Shown here: positions 6,600 to 14,952 of the stretch, piece by piece | Layout of the letters: every line of letters begins with the position of its first letter | Numbering within the stretch: the stretch's first letter is position 1 | Assembly (NCBI GenBank): GCA_964419255.1 | Contig: CAYQOU010000053.1 | Span: forward strand, 1 to 29,646 | Direction: 5' to 3' | DNA: 29,646 bases | From: CAZPHU01 sp964419255 | GTDB taxonomy: Bacteria > Fibrobacterota > Chitinivibrionia > Chitinivibrionales > CAYFVL01 | Notes under the pieces: model-generated | Told to the model about the DNA's origin: nothing | The model's database searches: none | Seen by the model: only the letters and a program-made list of their open reading frames with translations | Position numbers and translations under genes: made by a program

Positions 6600-8683
6600 T
6601 CTGAAATAGTAATCTCTACCTGCTCTGTTGCTCTGTTTCCCGCAACATCCTCCACAATTATCGTATAAAGGTTTCTTCCCCGTATCAGATTAACCGTACC
6701 GCGGTATGTGTATCTGTTTATATGATTCATCAATATTTCCTGCTCACTCCCTGCGATTCTGACATATTGAATAGTCTCGGGCACCGTTCCTATTCCATCA
6801 TCGATTTCCACCTCGATATCTTTTCTCATGGCTCCGACACTATGCGGCATAGGAGGCAGGTCATCTATGATTAGAGGATTTTCGAAGGGTTGCTGAACGA
6901 TAATATCAAGCGGCCCGGGTAAATAGTAATATTCGCCATGAATCGTATTGGACCTGTTTTGTGCCTGATCATATGCAACTATGGTAAGCTCATTTTTCCC
7001 TTCTTCCAACCGTACATTTTCGTATCCGTTAGGCTCAAGAAGATATTCTTCCATACTCCCATCGTTTTCAACCACCAACCGGATTTGATCATCGGGCGTC
7101 CGATCAGTCACCTGAACAGTAATCTGCCCGTTGCGGGAAGCCTGCCGAGCAACACCGGCAACGGTTATCGAAGGGACACTGGTATTAAGTTGCTTCTTTT
7201 TGTTGTCCAATGTAACGTATATCGTTTCATCTATTTCGTCATATCCATCAGATGCACGCACTTCGATGGAATACTCTTTTCCCAGATCGCTCTCCAGAAG
7301 CCGTAAATGTGAACTAAAGGTACCTGCGGCGGTAACAACTGCCGGCCGGCCGTTGACCACGACAGCTGCTTTCGGTGTTGTCCTTCCCGTAACTGTTATG
7401 GCAGCATTTTCCCAGACTTGTCCATCCACGGGACTCTGAATAGAGAGCCTAAGAGGTCTGCGCTGCGGCTGGTACAATATGGTCCTGTTTACTTCTCTTT
7501 CCTGTCCATCGAGTCTGGCGATGACATCAAAAGAAAACTCACCCTCTTCATCAGGAATCGGGATTTCATGTGCAAATATCCCGTCCTGGTTCACCCGAAC
7601 GGATTTGTTGCCAACATAAATGGTGGCACCCGGAGAGGAAACTCCCGAGATACGTATAAGCGGCTCCTCAATCACCTGACCATCGGAAGGAGTGTTTAGT
7701 ATTAGCCGTAAGCGAGGCTGATTTACGTCATCTGTCCCTTCGAAACCATCCCGTTCAGATGATTCCATTTTCTCCGAACTGTCCAGCTGTGTCGAACCAT
7801 TATCCTCTTGATGATCGAGGGAATCAACCACGCGTCCCGATCTGTTTTCTTCCGTATTATCATCTGTCGTATCAACACCAGTCTTCATGTTTTCATTAAG
7901 CTTTGAAGAGTCCGCCGCTGTATTCTTTGTTTGTGCAGTGTCTGTGGAGAGTGTGTCTACGTATGCCGTATCCGACACTGAACTGTCTACAGGTGCAGTA
8001 TCAGCCATTGTGGTGTCTATCGTGATGGAATCGTTTACAAGCACTTGAAAGGGATCGACAATCTCTTCAGCCTGCTCCTGTTCCATCGCCTGCTTGAATG
8101 TCATCACCGAAACAACTTGCTTATCTTTTTGGACCACAGCCCGTTTTTCCGTCTCAACCAGCACTTCTTGAGTACTTCCCTTTTTCCGAACACTGACAGC
8201 TCCTTCATATACATCGACAGATGTTCCATTTTTGTCTACAGATATTCCAAGCCTGGTTCCGCGAATGGATGCAACCGCCGTGGGAGTTTCGAAATCAAAA
8301 GATGAACTTTTCCCGACAAGCTTTTGCACATTTCCCCAAACTTTACCGGTATATATTTTTACATGTGATTTAGTCGCCTTGCCATCCTGTGTGGCTTTAG
8401 ACAGGTTAATGGCGCTTTTTTCCCCTATTCGAATGACCACTCCCGCGGAAAACTGGATTTCCACACTCGATTCAACATAGGTGCGAATATCCCACCCTTC
8501 TTTTAATGGCATATTTACTCGCGCGGGACGCCATTTCCCACTTTTTGATCGCACTTCCGCATCTCCGATGATTGTCTTTATTCTCATATTTTGCGACGAC
8601 TGAGCCGCGGATGAAGCGACCATCAAAGCCATCATAATAAAAATCAGACCTATTGCCGTGTTTGTTTTTCTTAATGTATACAT
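6596..8683 (-). CDS. FecR-domain surface protein with Ig-like (glucodextranase B-type) repeats
   Basis: A 695-aa exported protein. The start is taken as ATG 8681-8683: it gives a signal peptide (MYTLRKTNTAIGLIFIMMAL...SSAAQ) and has TAGGGA just before it. The longer frame to 8749 overlaps the upstream gene and adds a non-signal extension. Seen: FecR domain (about 35-190) with signature TPTAVASIRGTRLG (133-146); a Ser/Thr/Asp linker full of DTA/DSS units (about 220-320); two Ig-like domains with NTPSDGQV (330-337) and QSPVDGQV (416-423) resembling Glucodextran_B; then further Ig-like domains to the C-terminus. FecR domains in such long exported proteins occur away from sigma-factor signalling and may be structural or ligand binding; no sigma factor is seen nearby. 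The gene begins 8 bases after the giant exoprotein gene, so the two form an operon. Confidence 0.82.
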   Translation of the reverse strand: MYTLRKTNTAIGLIFIMMALMVASSAAQSSQNMRIKTIIGDAEVRSKSGKWRPARVNMPLKEGWDIRTYVESSVEIQFSAGVVIRIGEKSAINLSKATQDGKATKSHVKIYTGKVWGNVQKLVGKSSSFDFETPTAVASIRGTRLGISVDKNGTSVDVYEGAVSVRKKGSTQEVLVETEKRAVVQKDKQVVSVMTFKQAMEQEQAEEIVDPFQVLVNDSITIDTTMADTAPVDSSVSDTAYVDTLSTDTAQTKNTAADSSKLNENMKTGVDTTDDNTEENRSGRVVDSLDHQEDNGSTQLDSSEKMESSERDGFEGTDDVNQPRLRLILNTPSDGQVIEEPLIRISGVSSPGATIYVGNKSVRVNQDGIFAHEIPIPDEEGEFSFDVIARLDGQEREVNRTILYQPQRRPLRLSIQSPVDGQVWENAAITVTGRTTPKAAVVVNGRPAVVTAAGTFSSHLRLLESDLGKEYSIEVRASDGYDEIDETIYVTLDNKKKQLNTSVPSITVAGVARQASRNGQITVQVTDRTPDDQIRLVVENDGSMEEYLLEPNGYENVRLEEGKNELTIVAYDQAQNRSNTIHGEYYYLPGPLDIIVQQPFENPLIIDDLPPMPHSVGAMRKDIEVEIDDGIGTVPETIQYVRIAGSEQEILMNHINRYTYRGTVNLIRGRNLYTIIVEDVAGNRATEQVEITISD

Positions 8684-8691
8684 GATAGTCC

Positions 8692-11600
8692 CTAACGTAG
8701 TAATGTTATTCGTCTCATACCACTGTGGTCGCCGGCCTGCAGGCGGCAAAAATAAGTACCGGCTGCAACGAGATTTCCTGAATTCCCCCGCCCGTCCCAG
8801 ACCACCTGATGAAATCCAGGTGCCTGTGGACGATGCACCAGCTGTCTGACCACTCTTCCACGCACGTCGTGGATATTTATGCTGACCGGATATTTCTTTT
8901 TATTCAATCGCCCCTCGGTGGACCACCGGTAGGGGAGTTGATACTTTATGCATGCGGCTCGTCTTGCAGGATTGGGGTACGGAAGGGCTAAGCCGAATTT
9001 TTGTGGTATTCTGTTTAGGATGTGCGGATTTGAAGCCGCAAATATGGTCTTATACATTGTTTTATTTTGTTTCGCCAGGACAAATGATGTATCATTGGTG
9101 ATCGGCATCATACCTGTCTGATCACCATAATACAGGTATACACCCTGCAACTTGCTGACACCCTGAATGGAAAATTGCAAGGGCCCGGCGGATTGTCTAC
9201 CGGAAAGAATCGCCAACTCAAATGCCTCGATTTTGTCATCTTGCAGCACTTTACGAATATCGCTTGCATGCTGTGGATATGAGGGGTTCCAATCGGGCCT
9301 GTTGATAAAGAGACAAGGATACTCGGCCATACGTGGTGGCTCTGGCTTGTCAAGCTCATCTTTACCGTTTTCAGCGGAAGGGTTAAACCCTATTATATTA
9401 TTTTCATCCCGGAAAATCCCGTCTGATAATTTCACCTGTATTTGCCATTCATTGCGACCGGCAAAGAAGGTCATCGCCTTTTTGGCAAGTGAATTACTTT
9501 CGAAAACCGGTTCGGCCTGCAAAACAACCGAACGGGCCTGGTCTGTTTGTACCCAGTAACCCTCCCATGGGAACAGTACATTGTTGACTTCCTGGTAATC
9601 ACCGGTTTCATTGTTCCATTTCCAGAGAATTTCGTCTCCCGGCCACTTGATTGGAAAGGGATATGGGGATGAAACTTGATTCCAACCATAATCTTTATGT
9701 GTAAGATTAACAATGTAATTACTGTCCACAAGATCATCCCTTTGTATACTTACAGAAACGCTGCTTTCAGCTTTAAGCCAGTAGCCCTGCCCCGCGTCGA
9801 TGTGATGTATGTCTTTACCTCTTACGTAAAATTTATATATCTGATCCTCATCCTGTGTTTCATCCCATCGAAGCACATGCCCGAAGTCAGTAAAAATATC
9901 CGCCACCTTCTCCCGAGCAGGTATCGAAACCATTTGCCATGCACCTGAATCGGCAAACACATGTGAAGTTGCTCCTGTAATCCCGAAGGTATCTATATAT
10001 GGGGACTCAGATACAAGCTCCTCATAATCGACCGCCACACAAGAAAATGAGTATTCTCCATTCATCAATGGATACCACTGAAAATGCCCGGAAGTGGATA
10101 CAACGGTGTCCTTTGTCTTTTGCGTATGATCATTGAGTATACCAATGAATCGAATTATACTATCCTGATCATCTTCTCCACTCATTTGATATGATATCGC
10201 GCCCCAGGAGGGATTGTGATTCTTTTTACGTAAATGCACCCGAGGGTTTTCATTAGCCTTGGCGATAGATAGAGTTATCATCTTTTCTGTGGATGCACCC
10301 GATTTGTCCGTGGCTCGGATAGTATATTCCGCGCTTGCTTCGTAACCATCCGGCACGACACCAAAGGCATATATAAGCCAGTGATTTTCGTCGACTTTGC
10401 TGACCGAGTGTTCTATCCAGGATGCCCCCGTAATTTCTGCATATATTGAATCACCGCTATCGGCATCCGATACATACATGCGACATTCATACGATTGGTT
10501 TTCCACTAGCGAAGTATCGGTAATCAACGAATCTACAACCGGATGGTTTACTTGCGGTGACAGGATTCTTACGCTGTCCGTTTTTATGTCAGAATAGTTT
10601 CCACGTTCATCTTTACATGCCCAGGAGAAATACCACCATCCGTATTGTGTAATCGGTTTTTTTCTGATGATTGTGTCGGCGACTGGATAATGGTTCAGAA
10701 GCGCATAATCACCTACGGGAGTTTCGTAGGATAAAACGGCCCCTATTGCCTGGATTTGTGATGACAGGGTATCGGGCACCAAAAGCGAAGCCGACACACC
10801 GGTATCTTTTTCGGCCACAAGATGTGCCGATACATTATTCTGGGGCTGCTGCTCGATGGTAACAGCAGCATATGGAGAATTGCCGTATGCCCCGATATTT
10901 ATGCGACCGCCATTAGGCAATGGTTCATTTTCATACGGGCTCAGAGGATCCCCCGCATCAATACACGGTGAATTTGCACCGACTCTATACAATGTGGTAT
11001 CGGTGATATTTGGATTTGCTAAAATATTACCTTGATTACCATCCCAAAGGTTCAACTCCTCAACGGTTAACACTGTATTTGTGGAAGCGTCCTGAAAAGT
11101 GTAGCTGTTTTCGAAGAAACAGTTATACAACAAAGGTGATGATGCCCCGTTTTCGGATTTCAGTGCGATTGCATTAGAATCGAAGATGTTGTTCTTGATT
11201 TCGGTAACTGAGCCGAACAAGGATATTGCGGAGCCGCTATTATTAACGAAGGTATTGCTGCGAATACTTACGAAGCGCGCCTTTTCATTAATAAAATCTA
11301 CCCCCACGCCGCTTTGTACAATAACCGTATTGGAGACCAGAACAGTGTCGCTCTCTTGTATTCTAATCGGATTGGCACAATCAGAGAAAAAACACCTGGA
11401 TACTTTTACCTGAGAAGCGTACGAAATGTCCACAACAACACTATTTATTCGATTGAAAGCAACTCCGTCAATTTCACACCCATTCTGTAGTTGCAGGAAC
11501 ACACCAAACAGGCTGTCTCTTCCATCAATAATGGTCGGATATGCGCGAGGATCACGCAAATCGAAACCGGAGAGATACCCGCCTTTAATGACGACTCCTT

Positions 11601-14600
11601 GAGAGGTTATGCCGGCATCATCAGACACCGGATATTCCCCCTGCGCAACATAGATAGTATCTTCATCGTTTACGCGTGAAAAGGCTTGCGAAATCTCTGC
11701 AAAAGGTGAAGCCAGGCTACCATTTCCTTCACCCGTCATGGAAGCATCCACATACCAGGCTGTCAGGTCTGCATATTCTGAGAAAACCAATGCATCAACC
11801 AAAGCATTTCTCTCATCGATGACACCGGCACTGTCACGCGAAGTGGATACCATGTACGTATATGACCCCACGGCATCGACAGTCAACGTGCATGATTTGG
11901 CATCATAAGGAAGAGTATGCGTCAGCTCCCATCCGCCTGACCTGTTTACCGTATCAATATGCACGAATATACTGTCTCCCTGATCCATCCAGCTCAGCGG
12001 CTTCCAGGAAATTACCGCTTTTTTGCCGATCACCGTATCCTGTGTAAATGTTGCCTCCGGGGTATAGGGGTAGGGATCGGTTATGGCAGCAGCTATTGTA
12101 TTTCCATACGCACCGAGGTTGACACGCTGCCCATTCGGAAATGGCTCTCTTGCATACACGGATGCCGGATCGCCCGCGTCAATGCAGGAAGAATACTTTG
12201 AGAGGTGCAAATCGGCAGGTGTGGCGATGGGATCTCTAAAATGGGGAGGCAAAGAAAGATTTTGCATTGCTCCCGCACGACTGTTGAGTTCTTCTAAAGA
12301 CAGCTGGAAGCCGGATACAGTTGAGCAGGGAACCGACTCATAGAAACAATTGTACTGGAGAGAATCCAATGTAGCGTATTGCTCCCTTTCCACCAAAGCA
12401 TAGTGACTGTTGCTTACGATATTGTTTTTAAACACTCCCTCTTCACATGTACCCCAATTTAATGCAATTTCATTGTTGAAAAACGTGTTATTCTCAATCC
12501 TCAGCGCATTTCCACCGCCTACCTTGATTCCGGTTTTGCAGAGAGCAAATATATTGTTTCGTACAAAAACCCTGTTAGCCGTTGGTAAATCAATCGCAAC
12601 ACCGGAGCAGTTAACAAAACGGTTGTTTGTAACATGGGTATTTTCCTGGGCACTTGATGACACTTGGATACATGGATAGGCATGATTCTCGAAAACAAAT
12701 CCATCGATTTTAGAAAAACCGGGCTCAACAGTCATTAGAATAATCATTGATTCCAGTAAATCTGGCCCAGGAAGAAGAACGCTCGATAGAGTATCTGCAT
12801 TCCTGAAAAGAAAATCGTTATCATACCCTCCTTCCAGCACCAGGCTGTCCTTATCTATGAATATGGAAGCTTCGACAATGTATTGTCCTCTGGCTACACG
12901 CACGGTGTCTCCGTTTTGTAAAAACAGCATTGCTCTGTGAAGATTATCGAAAGGAGATGTCTTTCTTCCCGTCCCCGGACTTGTCGACGAAGCATCGACA
13001 TACCATACGGGACCGTGGTATTCTGGGACAAAGGCCTTCACCATACTACTACTGTCCATTGCAGACCAGTGGCCGGATGTGTCTTTTACCGCAATAGAAA
13101 AGTAATAATTCTGACCACCCGTCAGATCAGTAATGTCGGTGGTATAAATACCGGCAGGTATACTCTTATAGCCGATGGCCCCTTCATCATGTGCAAAGGA
13201 AGGAAAGGTATCGTTTGACCACCAGATACCGACACTGTCGGCAGCATATGCATTTTCTCCAAACAGCCCCCATTCGAACCTTACACTCTGCGTGTCTATG
13301 ACATTACTGTATAGCGCATCCACATTTTCGGGAGCAACAGGTGCGACATTGCCATAAACAGCTCTATCAGCCTGATACAGACTGTCAATCCGTGTATCAG
13401 TCAAGGAATCATTGAAAAGAACCGTGTGCCCGATCGAGCCGGCAAAAGAATTCATGTTGTTTTCGTTTCCGCCAATGACAAGATCATTTCCATTGGATGC
13501 AATTGCGGGACTTACTTGCATAAACTGAGACCAGACATCCCGCGTTCCATCCACATACAGACCCATACCGCTATGATTATATACTGCTGTGATATGATGC
13601 CAGGAACCGGTGTCGATCTTGGTAACACTACTGATTGTGCGTTCGGTGAAATCCGTCAGAAAGACGGAAAACTCAAGAGTATTAGTTTCTGTGAGACTTA
13701 AGGCGTATGTTTTCTCAGAATGCCCCTTTGCGATCAGATGCTCAGCGGTATTCAGGCGATTTCTCTTGATCCACATACTAATTGTTAACTGATTAAGATT
13801 ATCAAGCCCGGGCGAATCAGCTACAATGACATAACCATTTCCGTCAAGAGACACCGCATTTTGTCCGGAGACAAACTCTACCCCACTTTCAAGTGTTCCA
13901 TCGTTGTTGTAATCGGATGTATCATAAGCAAAGCTCCCGGTCCCTTCCGAGAAATACCATTCACCGACAACGCCCGGCGGCAAAGGTTTATACGCTACAT
14001 ACAATCCATCAAAAAAGGATATTGAATCATTTGGGACAATTTCATCGGATTCAGTACCAAGAGAATAGACTATCCCGCTATCGACTTCACACTTAAGACC
14101 GTCAGATACCGACTCCCATGATTCTATTCTGCGAGCCAACGAATCAGTCAATTCGATGTGAATGATACTATCATCTGTGGCTTTCCCGGTAAAAAACCGC
14201 CATGGTTTTTTTACAACAAGAGTGTCAGTCTCAACTGGATCTGTAGTCAATTTTATGTTTCCATAATTATTGACACTGGCATCATCGATCCTGCTACTGA
14301 AAGAAAACGACAAACGATCATATTCCGGCACATAATCAGCCGATACGATTTGTAATGGCGGCACATATCCTACCGGGAAAATATCGGTAAATGTCACCGC
14401 GGTGCTCTGTTCTTCCAAACTGTTTTGAATGAGGCCACCATCCATGCTTAGCGATAATTCCGTATCTCTGCCACTCCATGATTCCACACTCGCTGCCGTT
14501 GTGGTTTGTAACGTTATGGAAAGCCGGGTACCGGAAATCGCATAAGACCATGGGGATGCAATCACAACTGTATTTTCTCCCCCACCATCCACCGTCAGGG

Positions 14601-14787
14601 ATACACCGGCAGAAGGGTCTCCGAGAGATAATATCTCCTGATCAAAATATAACAACAACTCGTTTCTACCAGCTACGTAATCTGCCGATTGTAGAACCGG
14701 AGGTGCCGCATGAACCATGTTTGTGAATAAAAAAAGGAGAAGGAGAAACAGGCCGGCCAGACAAGACGATTTGATTCGTAAACGCAT
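8692..14787 (-). CDS. Giant secreted multidomain protein (LamG, FN3, two beta-helices, C-terminal sorting domain)
   Basis: A 2031-aa exported protein. Seen in order: signal peptide (1-27); two similar beta domains (about 30-140 and 146-262, each with a SADYV start); a LamG/concanavalin-like domain (about 270-475, with GSWHHITAVYNHSGMGLYVDG); an FN3 (about 480-590); a parallel beta-helix module (about 595-900) opening WYVDAS and closing CIDAGDP...NLGAYGN; an FN3-like linker; a second such beta-helix (about 1010-1305) with the same opening and closing motifs; Ig/cadherin-like domains (about 1310-1605); a segment with GAWQMVSIPA and GQGYWLKAE; and a C-terminal domain (about 1930-2031) with YPNP, VSINIHDVRGRVVRQL, AAGTYFCRLQAG and final ITLLR. 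That end matches T9SS type A / FlgD-like sorting domains, suggesting export to the cell surface. Function is unknown; adhesion or carbohydrate binding is inference, and no catalytic motif was recognised. Confidence 0.85.
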   Translation of the reverse strand: MRLRIKSSCLAGLFLLLLFLFTNMVHAAPPVLQSADYVAGRNELLLYFDQEILSLGDPSAGVSLTVDGGGENTVVIASPWSYAISGTRLSITLQTTTAASVESWSGRDTELSLSMDGGLIQNSLEEQSTAVTFTDIFPVGYVPPLQIVSADYVPEYDRLSFSFSSRIDDASVNNYGNIKLTTDPVETDTLVVKKPWRFFTGKATDDSIIHIELTDSLARRIESWESVSDGLKCEVDSGIVYSLGTESDEIVPNDSISFFDGLYVAYKPLPPGVVGEWYFSEGTGSFAYDTSDYNNDGTLESGVEFVSGQNAVSLDGNGYVIVADSPGLDNLNQLTISMWIKRNRLNTAEHLIAKGHSEKTYALSLTETNTLEFSVFLTDFTERTISSVTKIDTGSWHHITAVYNHSGMGLYVDGTRDVWSQFMQVSPAIASNGNDLVIGGNENNMNSFAGSIGHTVLFNDSLTDTRIDSLYQADRAVYGNVAPVAPENVDALYSNVIDTQSVRFEWGLFGENAYAADSVGIWWSNDTFPSFAHDEGAIGYKSIPAGIYTTDITDLTGGQNYYFSIAVKDTSGHWSAMDSSSMVKAFVPEYHGPVWYVDASSTSPGTGRKTSPFDNLHRAMLFLQNGDTVRVARGQYIVEASIFIDKDSLVLEGGYDNDFLFRNADTLSSVLLPGPDLLESMIILMTVEPGFSKIDGFVFENHAYPCIQVSSSAQENTHVTNNRFVNCSGVAIDLPTANRVFVRNNIFALCKTGIKVGGGNALRIENNTFFNNEIALNWGTCEEGVFKNNIVSNSHYALVEREQYATLDSLQYNCFYESVPCSTVSGFQLSLEELNSRAGAMQNLSLPPHFRDPIATPADLHLSKYSSCIDAGDPASVYAREPFPNGQRVNLGAYGNTIAAAITDPYPYTPEATFTQDTVIGKKAVISWKPLSWMDQGDSIFVHIDTVNRSGGWELTHTLPYDAKSCTLTVDAVGSYTYMVSTSRDSAGVIDERNALVDALVFSEYADLTAWYVDASMTGEGNGSLASPFAEISQAFSRVNDEDTIYVAQGEYPVSDDAGITSQGVVIKGGYLSGFDLRDPRAYPTIIDGRDSLFGVFLQLQNGCEIDGVAFNRINSVVVDISYASQVKVSRCFFSDCANPIRIQESDTVLVSNTVIVQSGVGVDFINEKARFVSIRSNTFVNNSGSAISLFGSVTEIKNNIFDSNAIALKSENGASSPLLYNCFFENSYTFQDASTNTVLTVEELNLWDGNQGNILANPNITDTTLYRVGANSPCIDAGDPLSPYENEPLPNGGRINIGAYGNSPYAAVTIEQQPQNNVSAHLVAEKDTGVSASLLVPDTLSSQIQAIGAVLSYETPVGDYALLNHYPVADTIIRKKPITQYGWWYFSWACKDERGNYSDIKTDSVRILSPQVNHPVVDSLITDTSLVENQSYECRMYVSDADSGDSIYAEITGASWIEHSVSKVDENHWLIYAFGVVPDGYEASAEYTIRATDKSGASTEKMITLSIAKANENPRVHLRKKNHNPSWGAISYQMSGEDDQDSIIRFIGILNDHTQKTKDTVVSTSGHFQWYPLMNGEYSFSCVAVDYEELVSESPYIDTFGITGATSHVFADSGAWQMVSIPAREKVADIFTDFGHVLRWDETQDEDQIYKFYVRGKDIHHIDAGQGYWLKAESSVSVSIQRDDLVDSNYIVNLTHKDYGWNQVSSPYPFPIKWPGDEILWKWNNETGDYQEVNNVLFPWEGYWVQTDQARSVVLQAEPVFESNSLAKKAMTFFAGRNEWQIQVKLSDGIFRDENNIIGFNPSAENGKDELDKPEPPRMAEYPCLFINRPDWNPSYPQHASDIRKVLQDDKIEAFELAILSGRQSAGPLQFSIQGVSKLQGVYLYYGDQTGMMPITNDTSFVLAKQNKTMYKTIFAASNPHILNRIPQKFGLALPYPNPARRAACIKYQLPYRWSTEGRLNKKKYPVSINIHDVRGRVVRQLVHRPQAPGFHQVVWDGRGNSGNLVAAGTYFCRLQAGDHSGMRRITLLR
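10873..11760 (-). repeat. Beta-helix module 2 of the giant exoprotein
   Basis: This encodes residues about 1010-1305. It repeats the architecture of the module at 12088-13005: WYVDAS opening, a D(T)(I/V)YVA.G.Y strand, KGGY / EGGY, Asn-rich helical rungs (SNTFVNNSG), and the closing CIDAGDPLSPYENEPLPNGG segment. The similarity is clear at protein level but diverged in DNA, so it is an old internal duplication. Confidence 0.75.
12088..13005 (-). repeat. Beta-helix module 1 of the giant exoprotein
   Basis: This encodes residues about 595-900, paired with the module at 10873-11760. It shares WYVDAS, NNRFVN / ENNTFFNN rungs and the closing CIDAGDPASVYAREPFPNGQ. The opening part resembles the DUF1565 family that often starts right-handed beta-helices. 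Confidence 0.75.
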
Positions 14788-14834
14788 AAAGGTACCCGAT
14801 CGAAGTTTTTAGGCGAGTGAAATCTTCCCGACTA

Positions 14835-14863
14835 ATTGTATACAGGGTAACTAAACAAGTCAA
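14835..14863 (-). promoter_or_regulatory. Sigma70-type promoter for the giant exoprotein/FecR operon
   Basis: On the minus strand TTGACT (14863-14858) and TACAAT (14840-14835) are separated by 17 bases, each matching five of six consensus positions. Transcription would begin about 40 bases before the ATG at 14787. The remainder of the 165-base gap to metH shows a run of seven G (14936-14942) but no clear terminator for metH. Confidence 0.65.
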
Positions 14864-14952
14864 TTATTTAATCGGTTAATTTCCGGGTACGTTCATACGA
14901 CATGATAGATATTCTGTCTGTGGCGAGCATGACAAGGGGGGGTAAAAACTTT

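Noticed and set aside
7920..8040. DNA repeat in the FecR-gene linker (GTATC/GTGTC units)
   Set aside because: It reflects Asp-Thr-Ala/Ser codon repetition in a low-complexity linker, also seen in the RodZ-like protein, not a tandem DNA repeat or CRISPR.
8684..8749. Longer N-terminal extension of the FecR gene
   Set aside because: It overlaps the upstream gene and hides the signal peptide; ATG 8683 has a ribosome site and a clean signal sequence.
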